From: an uncultured Bacteroidales bacterium
GTDB taxonomy: Bacteria; Bacteroidota; Bacteroidia; Bacteroidales; Paludibacteraceae
NCBI GenBank assembly: GCA_934716995.1
Contig: CAKUYO010000016.1
Coordinates: forward strand, 1-54,318
DNA: 54,318 nt
Direction: 5' to 3'
The translations under genes were made by a program, and so were the position numbers. This document shows positions 33,546 to 42,982 of the stretch, piece after piece. Position 1 is the stretch's first letter. Each line of letters begins with the position of its first letter. The notes under the pieces were generated by a model. It was not told the DNA's origin, did not search any database, and worked only from the letters and a program-made list of their open reading frames with translations.

Positions 33546-34738
33546 TGCGGGTGGTTGGTATAATGGCGCAGACCTTTCAGAAGTTTTTGATATAGTGAAA
33601 TATGATAAGTTGCGGAATTGAAAATGCTGTTATGCCAAAGGAGGGTTACTTCGCCGGCGTGCTGGCGGACACGGTCGAGGAGTTGTTCGGAGAAGAAGTA
33701 GGCTTCGTCTTCGGAGAGGTTCATATAGTTGCCGTTGCTCAGGGTGCAGTCCATCAGCGTGAGCGGGTGGAGTGTAAGCGGGGTGAGCGTCATCGTCTTG
33801 GGGTTGATCCACCGCACGGGGCGGGTGGTCTGGAGACGGAAACCCGCACGGTCAGGGAAAGCCATCGAGAAATCGTCGGTGTAACCGAGGTCGGCAAGGC
33901 GTTGCATATTGTCGATAGAACAGCGCAGGTAATGGCTGCGGTGGAGCGGGCAGGCAGGGGCGAGAATGGTGCGGAAAAAGTCCGCCTGTTTGCCCCCCGC
34001 GGGCAAACCGTAGTAACTCGAATGAAGTCCCAAACGTGCGCCGGATCGGCTGAGGCGGTTGGCCAACCGGTTGAAATCGTGTCCGTTGGTGTCATATTGC
34101 GGATAGTCGAAACCTTTTCCTTCCGTATGTTTGACAAAATAAACCACATCGGCAGTCGGCACTTTGGTGTCCTGCTCTATGAGCCACGGAAACGTATAGG
34201 CAGGGTCGTGGTGGATGTCCTGCCACGAGGACAGCACATCGCGCCAGTGTCCGCGACGGATACCGCCCAATGCTCCGCGCAGATGGCGATAGTAGTCGAG
34301 AATATCTATATCGTGGGTCAGGTAGATATGCGAGTAGCATGGGTGCGGCATATCCATATCTAGCAGTTTCATCAGAATACGCGCATATTCGTCCACTATG
34401 GGAATCTCAAGGTTGTTGCCCTGCCCGAGAACAGAGAAACGGGCGGCAAAACGTCCGTGCTCGTCGCGCTGCGGATTGAGCAGTTCCTCGGCACGGGAGA
34501 TAAAGAAAAACGTGTTGTAGATGAGGTCGGTGCGGACAACAAACGTCTTGCCCGTTTGCTCTACTACGGGGTGTTCCATATCGGGCAGGACAAGGTCGGA
34601 GCCGAGGTGTCCGCCAGGCACGATAACCACTTTGTAGCGCGACCAAAGCGACTCGTCGGCGGTGTAGCCGATGTGCTGCGTCATCGTGGTGTCTCCGTAG
34701 AGGAGAAACGACTTGATGTATTCGATTATCTCGTCCAT
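33542..34738 (-). CDS. Polysaccharide deacetylase-like protein of a glycan cluster
   Basis: The 398-residue protein has an N-terminal region of about 120 residues (YKVVIVPGGHLGSDLVLPDM) and then a NodB-like domain. SHIYLTHDIDILDYY carries the Asp of motif 1, and RLGLHSSYYG holds only the first His of the usual HSxxH motif 2, so metal binding may differ. LLWHNSIFN is near the C-terminus. Proteins of this layout are common in Bacteroidetes surface-polysaccharide loci. It is the first gene of the wecB-GT4-GT2-lyase unit. No promoter matching TAnnTTTG was found in the repeat-filled spacer upstream. Confidence 0.78.
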   Translation of the reverse strand: MDEIIEYIKSFLLYGDTTMTQHIGYTADESLWSRYKVVIVPGGHLGSDLVLPDMEHPVVEQTGKTFVVRTDLIYNTFFFISRAEELLNPQRDEHGRFAARFSVLGQGNNLEIPIVDEYARILMKLLDMDMPHPCYSHIYLTHDIDILDYYRHLRGALGGIRRGHWRDVLSSWQDIHHDPAYTFPWLIEQDTKVPTADVVYFVKHTEGKGFDYPQYDTNGHDFNRLANRLSRSGARLGLHSSYYGLPAGGKQADFFRTILAPACPLHRSHYLRCSIDNMQRLADLGYTDDFSMAFPDRAGFRLQTTRPVRWINPKTMTLTPLTLHPLTLMDCTLSNGNYMNLSEDEAYFFSEQLLDRVRQHAGEVTLLWHNSIFNSATYHISLYQKLLKGLRHYTNHPQ

Positions 34739-34827
34739 GGTTATGAAACGGTATTTATCGTATAATTAATTGTTAATTGAACATATAATTATCCATCAAT
34801 TAACCATTAATTCTTTTGCTCGTTTTG

Positions 34828-34908
34828 TTATAGGATCGTTATAGGATAGGCTTAGGATAGAAAGGAAGAAAGTAGTCTATCCACCCGTCATCCACCTGAC
34901 ATCCACCC
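34828..34908. repeat. Two adjacent 11-base arrays (ATAGGAT and ATCCACCC)
   Basis: TTATAGGAT starts at 34828 and 34839, with a variant aligned at 34850. ATCCACCC-type words start at 34879, 34890 and 34901. All spacings are 11. Upstream, TTAATTG words at 34766 and 34773 add a short 7-base array. The 34739-34969 spacer is almost entirely repeat. Confidence 0.88.
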
Positions 34909-34915
34909 GTGTTTC

Positions 34916-34972
34916 TAATTATGAATTATGAATGCAGAATGAGGAATTATGGCCATTCGTAATTCATAATTA
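34916..34972. repeat. Inverted 7-base arrays forming a 19-base stem at a stop codon
   Basis: AATTATG, AATTATG, AATGCAG, AATGAGG and AATTATG start at 34917-34945. Positions 34916-34934 are complementary to 34954-34972 with one mismatch. The right arm contains the stop codon of the ABC-F gene on the minus strand. The hairpin could end or stabilise that transcript; there is no clear T tract. Confidence 0.7.
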
Positions 34973-36772
34973 CTCGCTGAGTATCTCCCACTCGTACATC
35001 TTCTGTTCGATCTCGCGCTTGATGTGCTCGTAGCGTTGGAAATTCTCCTGCGTCTGTTGCGCGGGGTCGGACATCAGTGTTTCCAACTGTTTCTGCTCTG
35101 CCTCCAACTTGGCAATATACGCCTCGGTTTCCGCAATCTGTTTCTCTTTTTTCCTGCGGGCTGCGGCTTCGGCTTTCTGCGCCGCGTAATCGGCTTGTCC
35201 GCCTTTGGGGCTGTTGGAGGCATCGTTTTTCGCTTCGCCTATCGTTTTTGTCGGATTTTTCTTTTCCAGTTCCTGCAAACTGTCAATCTTTTTCGATTGC
35301 AGAAAATCGTAGATGCCCCCGAGGTGTTCACGTACTTTTCCGCCGCCGAACTCATAGACTTTGCTGACCAGTCCGTCAAGAAAATCACGGTCGTGGCTGA
35401 CGCAGATAACGGTGCCGTTGAAATCCTGCAAGGCGGCTTTCAGTACGTCCTTGGACTGCATATCGAGATGGTTGGTCGGTTCGTCGAGAATAAGCAGGTT
35501 GCACGGCTCCAACAACAAACGGATCATCGCCAAACGGCTCCGTTCGCCGCCCGAAAGCACCTTCACTTTCTTTTCCGATGCCTCACCGCCGAACATAAAT
35601 GCGCCGAGAATATCGCGTATCTTGGTGCGGATATCGCCCACTGCCACACGGTCTATGGTATCAAAAACCGTCAGTTCGCCATCTAATAAAGCCGCCTGGT
35701 TCTGTGCAAAATAGCCGATCTTGACATTATGCCCGATCTTGAGCGTACCCATATAGTCGAGTTGCCCCATAATACATTTGACCAGGGTCGATTTACCCTC
35801 GCCGTTCTTGCCGACAAACGCCACTTTCTCGCCGCGGCGGATGGTAAACGTAACATCGGAGAAGACGGTATGGTTGCCGAAATCCTTGCGCAAGTCCTCC
35901 ACGATCAGCGGGAAATCACCGCTTCGGGGAGCAGGCGGGAAACGGAGACTGAGGCGCGAGGTATCTTCCAAGTCCACCTCCAGACGCTCCAGTTTTTCCA
36001 GTTGTTTGATACGCGACTGCACCTGCACCGCCTTGGTTGCCTTGTAGCGGAAACGCTCGATAAAGTCCTCGGTCTCCTGAATCATCTTTTGCTGGTTGAG
36101 GTAGGCGCGTACCTGCTGCTCGTGGCGCTCCTTGCGCAGTTCGAGAAAACGGGAGTAATTGACATTGTAGTCGTAGATCCGTCCGAGGGTAATTTCAATA
36201 GTGCGGTTCGTCACATTGTCAATAAACTTTTTGTCGTGGCTGACCAGCAGAATGGCACTTTGTGAGGATTTCAGGAAGTCTTCGAACCATTGGATAGATT
36301 CTATATCCAAATGGTTGGTCGGCTCGTCGAGAAGAAGCAGGTCGGGATGACGGAGCAGAATCTTTGCCAACTCGATACGCATACGCCATCCGCCGGAGAA
36401 TTCGGAGCAGGGACGGTCGAAGTCTTTCCGCTCGAACCCGAGACCGATGATGGTTCTGTCCATCTCGGCGATACGGCGGGCTTTCTCCTCGTCGGGCTCG
36501 CCGTCAAACACGCTCATCACGTCCTCGCGGAGCGTCTTGCCGTCGATGTGCATCATCACCTGCGGGAGATAACCGATAGTCATATCCGAGTCGCGCGAGA
36601 TACGCCCCGAAGTAGGCTGGTACTCGCCAGCCACAAGACGCAAGAGCGTACTCTTGCCCGCACCGTTCTTGCCCACAAGGGCGATACGATCCTTTTTGTT
36701 GATCATAAAGGATATATCTTCCAGAACGGGGTGCGATGAAAATTCTATGGATAGATGTTCTACACTAAGCAT
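34970..36772 (-). CDS. ABC-F family ATPase (second copy in the window)
   Basis: This 600-residue soluble protein has two cassettes: GKNGAGKST, FSGGWRMRIELAK and LLLDEPTNHLD in the first; GKNGEGKST, LSGGERSRLAM and LILDEPTNHLD in the second. The linker between them has the long ABC-F helix pair (QKMIQETEDFIERFRYKATK). The C-terminus is a charged coiled coil. It is of a different subtype from the Uup-like protein at 2606-4399, with FSGGW in the first cassette as in YheS/EttA-like proteins. A role in translation is likely from the family. It starts 50 bases after the dehydratase stop. Confidence 0.9.
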   Translation of the reverse strand: MLSVEHLSIEFSSHPVLEDISFMINKKDRIALVGKNGAGKSTLLRLVAGEYQPTSGRISRDSDMTIGYLPQVMMHIDGKTLREDVMSVFDGEPDEEKARRIAEMDRTIIGLGFERKDFDRPCSEFSGGWRMRIELAKILLRHPDLLLLDEPTNHLDIESIQWFEDFLKSSQSAILLVSHDKKFIDNVTNRTIEITLGRIYDYNVNYSRFLELRKERHEQQVRAYLNQQKMIQETEDFIERFRYKATKAVQVQSRIKQLEKLERLEVDLEDTSRLSLRFPPAPRSGDFPLIVEDLRKDFGNHTVFSDVTFTIRRGEKVAFVGKNGEGKSTLVKCIMGQLDYMGTLKIGHNVKIGYFAQNQAALLDGELTVFDTIDRVAVGDIRTKIRDILGAFMFGGEASEKKVKVLSGGERSRLAMIRLLLEPCNLLILDEPTNHLDMQSKDVLKAALQDFNGTVICVSHDRDFLDGLVSKVYEFGGGKVREHLGGIYDFLQSKKIDSLQELEKKNPTKTIGEAKNDASNSPKGGQADYAAQKAEAAARRKKEKQIAETEAYIAKLEAEQKQLETLMSDPAQQTQENFQRYEHIKREIEQKMYEWEILSE

Positions 36773-36822
36773 ATTGGTATTGTGCGTGTGCGTATTCGGT
36801 CATACCGCGCAGCACTGGGAGG

Positions 36823-38787
36823 TTATTTGTCCAATTTTTCGAAAACCGAGTTGTTGCTGATAAATTCGGGAACAATCTCTTTCATCAGTTCCACGGTGAG
36901 GAACGGTTTGTTCTGCGTGGTCAGATCGATGAGGGCATTGATGTTCTTCTCCACCTCGTTGAACTCGAACTCACGCACGCGCGCCACCATAATCTTCTCG
37001 TTGGAAGTGGGCAGGGTGGTTTCTTTCTGGTTGAGCAGTTCTTCGTATAGTTTCTCGCCGGGGCGCAGACCTGTGAATACAATGGGTATTTCTTCGCCGG
37101 GGACAAAGCCCGCAAGGCGGATCATATTCTTTGCCAGGTCGAGTATCTTCACGGGGTGCCCCATATCGAAGACGAATATCTCGCCCCCGTTGCCGAGCGT
37201 TGAGGCTTCCATTACGAGGCAGCACGCTTCGGGAATGGTCATAAAATAACGGATGATGTCGGGGTGGGTAACCGTAACCGGTCCGCCTGCGGCAATCTGC
37301 TTCTTGAAATACGGAATGACGGAACCGTTGCTGCCGAGGACATTGCCGAAACGAGTGGTGATGAACTTGGTGCAATTCGGGTTCTCCTTTACGAGTTTCT
37401 TGAAGAGCGACTGTACGTAGATCTCCGCAATACGCTTGCTTGCACCCATGATATTGGTCGGATTGACCGCCTTGTCGGTACTGATCATCACAAAACGCTC
37501 TACTCCGTATTTGACCGCCATATCCGCCATATTCTTTGTTCCCATTACGTTGGCGCGGATCGCCTCGTTGGGGTGCGATTCCATCAGTGGCACGTGTTTG
37601 TATGCCGCAGCGTGATAGACCACTGCCGGACGGAATTGGCTGAATACCTCTTCCAATCGTTCGCGGTTGCGAATATCGGCAATGACAGGCACAAACTGTG
37701 CATCGGGGAACTGCTTCTTGAGATCAAGTGTCAGGTCGTGAAGCGGGGACTCGGCTTGCTCCAAGAGAATGGTTACTTTCGGTTGGTATTTCTGTACCTG
37801 ACGCACCAGTTCCGAACCGATACTGCCTGCCGCACCGGTAACCAGTATTACACGGTTTTGTATGATTTTCAGCACGTTGTCCGTATTGATGTGAATGGCG
37901 GGACGTTCCAAAAGGTCTTCTATCTGGATATTTTCAATGCGCCCGATACGCCGGTTGTCAATCTCTTCTACATTGTCAAACTGTGTGAAATTGGGAGTGG
38001 TCAGCACGTGGAAACCGTTGTCAAAAAAGACTTGCAGGTCTTTCGACGGATTGATGGCACGCATTTTGAGCGGGGAGATAATCACATCGTGTACGTTGTG
38101 TTCCTTCATCCACTCAAACGTCTTAGCATTGAACGGAAAGACTTTCAGTCCAACCAGACTATGTTGCTGTTCCTCGGACTTAGCACCCGTATCTCCTAAA
38201 AAACCGACAGGATTGTACTGCGCGTCATCACCTGCGCTACGGAGCATTTTGGCGATGGCAATACCCGCAGATTTGGTACCCCAGATCATTACTTTCTTGG
38301 TACCCGAAGCATGCTGTTTGATAAACTCGTACAGCGTTTTCACCCCCACGCGCAAGCAGAAAAGAAAAATAAAGGCAAGAGGAATGTAGATAACGAGTGC
38401 CGTATTGAGGAACAATTTGACATTCGCAATACCTTGGCACAGAAAATTGACAAGCAACAAAAATGCACCGCACGACAATATGGCAAGCAGGCACTTGATG
38501 GTATCAATAAACGTGGAATAGCGCAGAATACCCGAATAGGAATGGAACAACCAGAAGCAGATCATCTGCACTACAATCAATACGGCATATTGCGTCCAGA
38601 ACGGCAGGACATCATAACAAACCAAGCCATAGGAAAAAATACCGTTGCCAATCAAGATACTGCACCAATAGGCAATGGAACATAGCAAAACATCTATGAG
38701 CAATACACACCAGCGGGGCAGATAATTGGCCGAAGCAAGGTGTGAAAAGATGTCGGAGTTGTGCAACTCGTTTAATTTTTCTTTCAT
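36823..38787 (-). CDS. Membrane nucleotide-sugar 4,6-dehydratase (CapD/WbpM/PglF family)
   Basis: The 654-residue protein starts at ATG 38787 (MKEKLNELHNSDIF); a longer reading would run into uvrA. It has four N-terminal membrane helices (about residues 25-140), a first nucleotide-binding region (KKVMIWGTKSAGIAIAKML), and a C-terminal dehydratase domain with VTGAAGSIGSELVRQ and STDKAVNPTNIMGASKR. Members remove water from UDP-GlcNAc to give 4-keto-6-deoxy sugars for capsule, O antigen or glycoprotein glycans. It lies 17 bases after uvrA, an unusual neighbour, and may be read from the rimO-uvrA transcript. Confidence 0.92.
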   Translation of the reverse strand: MKEKLNELHNSDIFSHLASANYLPRWCVLLIDVLLCSIAYWCSILIGNGIFSYGLVCYDVLPFWTQYAVLIVVQMICFWLFHSYSGILRYSTFIDTIKCLLAILSCGAFLLLVNFLCQGIANVKLFLNTALVIYIPLAFIFLFCLRVGVKTLYEFIKQHASGTKKVMIWGTKSAGIAIAKMLRSAGDDAQYNPVGFLGDTGAKSEEQQHSLVGLKVFPFNAKTFEWMKEHNVHDVIISPLKMRAINPSKDLQVFFDNGFHVLTTPNFTQFDNVEEIDNRRIGRIENIQIEDLLERPAIHINTDNVLKIIQNRVILVTGAAGSIGSELVRQVQKYQPKVTILLEQAESPLHDLTLDLKKQFPDAQFVPVIADIRNRERLEEVFSQFRPAVVYHAAAYKHVPLMESHPNEAIRANVMGTKNMADMAVKYGVERFVMISTDKAVNPTNIMGASKRIAEIYVQSLFKKLVKENPNCTKFITTRFGNVLGSNGSVIPYFKKQIAAGGPVTVTHPDIIRYFMTIPEACCLVMEASTLGNGGEIFVFDMGHPVKILDLAKNMIRLAGFVPGEEIPIVFTGLRPGEKLYEELLNQKETTLPTSNEKIMVARVREFEFNEVEKNINALIDLTTQNKPFLTVELMKEIVPEFISNNSVFEKLDK

Positions 38788-38804
38788 AACGCTGAATTTA
38801 ACTG

Positions 38805-41540
38805 TTAATGGAATAGTTTTCGGATAAATTGCCCCGTGTAACTTCCGGAACATTGTGCCAAGCCCTCCGGCGTACCCTCGAACACAATATGACCGCCCTC
38901 GTCACCGCCCTCGGGACCGAGGTCGATAATGTGGTCTGCTGCCAGAATCATACTCGGGTTATGCTCAATGACAATAACGGTATGCCCGCGGCTAATCAGT
39001 TGGTTGAGCGCTTTGAGCAGTACCTGTACATCTTTGTGGTGGAGACCTGTAGTAGGTTCGTCGAAGACGAATATAGTAGGCTGTGCGTCCTCTTGGGCAA
39101 GGAACGATGCAAGTTTTACACGCTGGCTCTCGCCGCCCGAAAGTGTACTGCTCGACTGTCCCAAACGGATATAGCCGATACCTACGTCTTGCAGCGGTTT
39201 GAGCCGTTTTACAATCTTCTCACAATCAGGGTCTTCTGAGAAAAAGTCGATAGCCTGATTGATCGTCATAGTCAGTATGTCGTAGATAGATTTGTCGCGA
39301 TAGCGGACGTCCAACACATCCTGTTTGAAACGCTTGCCGTGACATTGCTCACACTCGAGAGTGATGTCTGCCATAAACTGCATTTCAATGGTAATCGTAC
39401 CTTCGCCCTGGCACATCTCACAACGCCCTCCGGGGGTGTTGAAAGAGAAATGGGAGGCGGTGAAACCGAGTTGTTTGCTCAACGGCTGGTCGGCAAACAA
39501 GCGGCGTATCTCGTCATAGGCTTTGAGATAGGTTACCGGATTGGAGCGTGAAGAGCGGCTGAGCGGGTTCTGGTCCACAAACTCGATGTCTGTGGCAAGG
39601 TGCATACTGCCTTTGAGGGCAGAAAAACTGCCTGTATGCTCCGCCATACCGCCATAGTACTTTTTGAGAGCAGGGTAGAATACCTTGCTCACAAGGGTCG
39701 ATTTGCCGCTGCCGCTTACGCCGGTAACCACGGTCATTACATTGAGCGGGAATCGCACATTCAGATTCTTTAGGTTGTTCTCACAAGCCCCCTGTATCTC
39801 GATATAATTGTTCCACTTGCGCCGTTGCACAGGGATATTATAGACAAATTCGCCGGCTTTTGGTTTGCCCACGTAGGTGATTTCGCCGCCATGGATACCT
39901 GCTGCAGGACCAATCTCTATAATGTAGTCGGCGGCTTGAATGATTTCCTCATCATGCTCTACCACTACAATCGTGTTGCCGAGGTCGCGCAGTTCTTTGA
40001 GTACGTGAATGAGCCGTTCCGTATCACGGGCGTGCAGACCGATTGAGGGCTCGTCCAATACATAGAGCGACCCGACCAGACTGCTTCCCAACGATTTTGC
40101 CAGACAGATACGCTGGCTCTCACCCCCCGAAAGGGTGTTGCTCATACGGCTGAGTGTGAGATAACCGAGTCCCACGTCTTCCATAAATTGGAGACGGGAG
40201 GTTATTTCATGAAGAAGCATTTCTGCCGTCTTCTGCTCGGTCTCATTGAGCGACAAATCAGCAAACCACTTCGACAGATCGGAGACGGACATGGAGCAAA
40301 GGTCGGAGATGTTCTTGCCGTTGATGCGCACGTATCCTGCCTCTTTGCGCAGACGCATTCCGTTGCAGTCTGGACAGACGGTTTTGCCCTTGTAGCGCGC
40401 GAGCATCACACGATATTGTATCTTGCCGTATTGTTTGGATTCCAACTCTTGGAAGAAATCGTTCAGTCCGCGGAAGTACTCGTTGCCTGTCCAGATAAGG
40501 CGTTTCTGTTCCTGCGAGAGTTCGAAGAATGGTGTATGTATCGGAAAATCGAACTTCGCGGCATTATAGACGAGCTGGTCACGCCAAGCACTCATCTTTT
40601 CTCCGTGCCAACAGGCGATGGCATCGTCATAGACCGACTTGGTCTTGTCAGGAACTACCAGATCGGGGTCGATTCCGATGATGTTGCCGAAACCTTTGCA
40701 GGTGGGGCAGGCACCGATAGGGTTGTTGAAATCGAAGAGATGTTCGCTCGGTTCAATAAAACGGATACCGTCCATTTCGAAACGCTCGGAGAACATCTCA
40801 TAATTGCCGTTGATATACAGCCCGCACTCGCCGTGTCCCTCAAAGAGTGCGGTTTGCACGGAGTCGGCAAAACGGTTCGCTGTAGCGGGATCGCCATCGG
40901 CAACCACACGGTCAACCAACAGGTAAACATGCTCTTTGAGTTGTCCGTTTGCAATTACCTGTTGGCTTGTAGTGGCACCCAAACGCACCACATCACCATT
41001 ATCCAGCAGGCGGGAGAAACCTTCGCTCTGCCATATATCCAACTGCTCTTGTAGCGTGCGGTTTTCCAAAACGATAGGCGCAATCAGATAGACGCGTGTA
41101 CCGGCGGGTTGCGAGGTCATCGCATCCACCACATCGCGTATGCTCTTGCGGCGCACTTCCTTGCCGCTGACGGGCGAGTAGGTGCGTCCGATACGGGCAA
41201 AAAGGAGTTTGAGATAATCGTATATCTCGGTGCTTGTCCCCACGGTGGAACGCGGGTTATGGCTGCTCACTTTCTGCTGAATGGCAATAGCAGGCGGAAT
41301 ACCCTCTATCTTGTCCACTTCGGGCTTCTGCATACGTCCGAGGAACTGACGTGCATAGGCACTCAGGCTCTCCACATAGCGGCGTTGCCCCTCGGCATAG
41401 AGTGTGTCAAACGCCAGCGACGACTTGCCGCTGCCGCTCACGCCTGTAATTACAACCAGTTGGTTACGCGGTATATCCACGCTTACATGCTTCAGGTTGT
41501 TGGTGCAAGCGTTCTCTATATGTATCACCTGTCCGTTCAC
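38805..41540 (-). CDS. uvrA: Excinuclease ABC subunit A
   Basis: The 911-residue protein has TGVSGSGKSSLAFDTLYAEGQ, a first zinc module (ACPTCKGFG and CPDCNGMR), LSGGESQRICLAKSL, a second Walker A (GVSGSGKSTLVSK), a second zinc module (CEMCQGEG and CEQCHGKRF), and LSGGESQRVKLASFL with VFDEPTTGLH. It finds DNA damage as a dimer and loads UvrB in nucleotide excision repair. It is slightly shorter than the usual 930-950, so a UvrA paralogue is possible, but all core motifs are kept. The start overlaps the HU-LysM stop as ATGA. Confidence 0.95.
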   Translation of the reverse strand: MNGQVIHIENACTNNLKHVSVDIPRNQLVVITGVSGSGKSSLAFDTLYAEGQRRYVESLSAYARQFLGRMQKPEVDKIEGIPPAIAIQQKVSSHNPRSTVGTSTEIYDYLKLLFARIGRTYSPVSGKEVRRKSIRDVVDAMTSQPAGTRVYLIAPIVLENRTLQEQLDIWQSEGFSRLLDNGDVVRLGATTSQQVIANGQLKEHVYLLVDRVVADGDPATANRFADSVQTALFEGHGECGLYINGNYEMFSERFEMDGIRFIEPSEHLFDFNNPIGACPTCKGFGNIIGIDPDLVVPDKTKSVYDDAIACWHGEKMSAWRDQLVYNAAKFDFPIHTPFFELSQEQKRLIWTGNEYFRGLNDFFQELESKQYGKIQYRVMLARYKGKTVCPDCNGMRLRKEAGYVRINGKNISDLCSMSVSDLSKWFADLSLNETEQKTAEMLLHEITSRLQFMEDVGLGYLTLSRMSNTLSGGESQRICLAKSLGSSLVGSLYVLDEPSIGLHARDTERLIHVLKELRDLGNTIVVVEHDEEIIQAADYIIEIGPAAGIHGGEITYVGKPKAGEFVYNIPVQRRKWNNYIEIQGACENNLKNLNVRFPLNVMTVVTGVSGSGKSTLVSKVFYPALKKYYGGMAEHTGSFSALKGSMHLATDIEFVDQNPLSRSSRSNPVTYLKAYDEIRRLFADQPLSKQLGFTASHFSFNTPGGRCEMCQGEGTITIEMQFMADITLECEQCHGKRFKQDVLDVRYRDKSIYDILTMTINQAIDFFSEDPDCEKIVKRLKPLQDVGIGYIRLGQSSSTLSGGESQRVKLASFLAQEDAQPTIFVFDEPTTGLHHKDVQVLLKALNQLISRGHTVIVIEHNPSMILAADHIIDLGPEGGDEGGHIVFEGTPEGLAQCSGSYTGQFIRKLFH

Positions 41541-42700
41541 TTGCCGAGTGCTTCTATTTGTGCTTTGAGTTGCTCTATCTGTGCCTGTGTATCGGGGTTG
41601 GTCAAATCCATTTGCTGCTCCGTCAAGCGGGGAACACGCAGTTCGGTACCGACTTTGATGGCATTGGGGTTGTCAATGATGTCTTTGTTGGCATCGTAGA
41701 TATATACCCATAGATCCATCTTGTCCTCTCCGTAGTGGCGGCGGGCAATCTGGGCAAGACGGCTGCCGTTGCGTACACGCTCGGTGGCGATAAACTCGGT
41801 GTAGGTCAAAGGCGCAGTTTCCGTAGTTTCCGTAGTTTGTGTAGTGTCTTCTATTATGATGTCGGCAGGGGGTGTATCTTCTACAACTACTACCTCTGTA
41901 GCGGGTTGCTTGCGGAGCGAATCCACCCACCGGCTGAGAGTTTCACGCAGGAAGATGTAGCCGCCTACCAATACCAGCAGCAAGCAACTGACACAAATCA
42001 ACGTGTCGCGCAGGAAATGGTATTTCTTCCTGGGTTTGGCAGGCGTTTGCGGCTCTTTCTCTTCCTTGTTAGGAGTAGGAGAAACAGGCTCAATCTTGAT
42101 AGGTTCAATAGGCTTTTCCTTGGGTGCCGTGGTTTTCTTTGGAGAAGCAGCCGTTTTCGCAGGAACCGTCTCTGCTACATTCCCCTCTTTGAGGGGGCTT
42201 TGTGGAGTCAGGGCGGAGTGTGGTTCTTCGCTTTTTGCTTTCGGTCCTTGTCCGAGAGTGGCAAGGATATCCACTATTTCGTCTGCCTGCTCGCCGAGTT
42301 TTTTCAGCGGGTCGAACTCATTGTCCTGTTGTTTCTTTGCGGGCTGTGGCTGTTTCGTGCCAACCTTGTTTGCAGCGGACGAGGTGTCTGTGTCCGTTGT
42401 CGGCAGGGGGTTGTTATATACCAACTCTTTGACACTGATTTCGGGGACGAATGTCAGTTTGTTGTAGCCTTCGATGGTGATGCTCTCGCCGGTGGCAATG
42501 TTGACACTCTTGCGCGGGGCGACACCTTGCAGACGGAATGTACCTAATCCGTTGATTTTTATCTGTTTGTCATCCGTCCGCATTGCCCCGATAATCTGTT
42601 CCTTGAGGGCATTGTGAAACAAGGCAACCTCTTCTTCGGAGGCTCCTGTGCGTACCATGACGGCACGACGTAGGTCTGTACTACTCAGTTTGTCTGCCAT
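41537..42700 (-). CDS. HU-like domain, membrane helix and LysM-like domain fusion
   Basis: This is a 387-residue protein. Residues 1-92 form an HU/IHF-like DNA-binding domain (TDLRRAVMVRTGASEEEVALF, INGLGTFRLQGVAPR). A long linker rich in P, K and E follows. A single hydrophobic helix is at 232-251 (ICVSCLLLVLVGGYIFLRET). Residues about 299-358 resemble LysM (SRLAQIARRHYG, ANKDIIDNPNAIKVGTELRVP). If the helix spans the inner membrane, the DNA-binding part is cytoplasmic and LysM periplasmic, so the protein could tie the nucleoid to the cell wall. Similar proteins exist in Bacteroidetes next to HU and rimO; the function is unknown to me. It starts three bases after the HU gene. Confidence 0.85.
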   Translation of the reverse strand: MADKLSSTDLRRAVMVRTGASEEEVALFHNALKEQIIGAMRTDDKQIKINGLGTFRLQGVAPRKSVNIATGESITIEGYNKLTFVPEISVKELVYNNPLPTTDTDTSSAANKVGTKQPQPAKKQQDNEFDPLKKLGEQADEIVDILATLGQGPKAKSEEPHSALTPQSPLKEGNVAETVPAKTAASPKKTTAPKEKPIEPIKIEPVSPTPNKEEKEPQTPAKPRKKYHFLRDTLICVSCLLLVLVGGYIFLRETLSRWVDSLRKQPATEVVVVEDTPPADIIIEDTTQTTETTETAPLTYTEFIATERVRNGSRLAQIARRHYGEDKMDLWVYIYDANKDIIDNPNAIKVGTELRVPRLTEQQMDLTNPDTQAQIEQLKAQIEALGK

Positions 42701-42703
42701 GGT

Positions 42704-42982
42704 TTAGATGTTTTTCAGTTCGTCTTTGACGCTGGCTGCCGGCTTGAAGCAGAGTTGGTTTCTTGCAGGTCTGGTACTTTTCACCCCCGTGCGAGGATGA
42801 ACAAAAGTGCGTTCTTCTTTCCGTTTGATTTCCAATGTACCCAATCCTTGCAAGGATACGGCCTTTCCCTCTATCAATGCATCGCGTACAACGGCATTGG
42901 TAGCATTGAGCAGTTCCTCCACACGCTTCTTGGTCATACCGGTGGTCTCTGCAATGTTATTTATCAAGTCTTTCGTCAGCAT
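42704..42982 (-). CDS. HU family DNA-binding protein
   Basis: The 92-residue histone-like protein matches HU over its full length: MLTKDLINNIAETTGMTKKR, the VSLQGLGTLEIKRKEER saddle, and the DNA-minor-groove arm with a Pro (HPRTGVKSTRPARNQLCF). HU dimers bend and compact DNA. Its start overlaps the rimO stop by seven bases. The downstream neighbour carries a related HU-like domain, probably from a duplication. Confidence 0.94.
   Translation of the reverse strand: MLTKDLINNIAETTGMTKKRVEELLNATNAVVRDALIEGKAVSLQGLGTLEIKRKEERTFVHPRTGVKSTRPARNQLCFKPAASVKDELKNI

Noticed and set aside
18445..38787. One single capsule operon
   Set aside because: The genes run in two opposite directions and are interrupted by a cysteine desulfidase-like gene, an LRR gene and an ABC-F gene, so at least two or three transcription units are needed.
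38788..38853. Longer N-terminus for the CapD-like protein
   Set aside because: It would overlap the end of uvrA, and the residues before MKEKLNEL are not conserved in kind.
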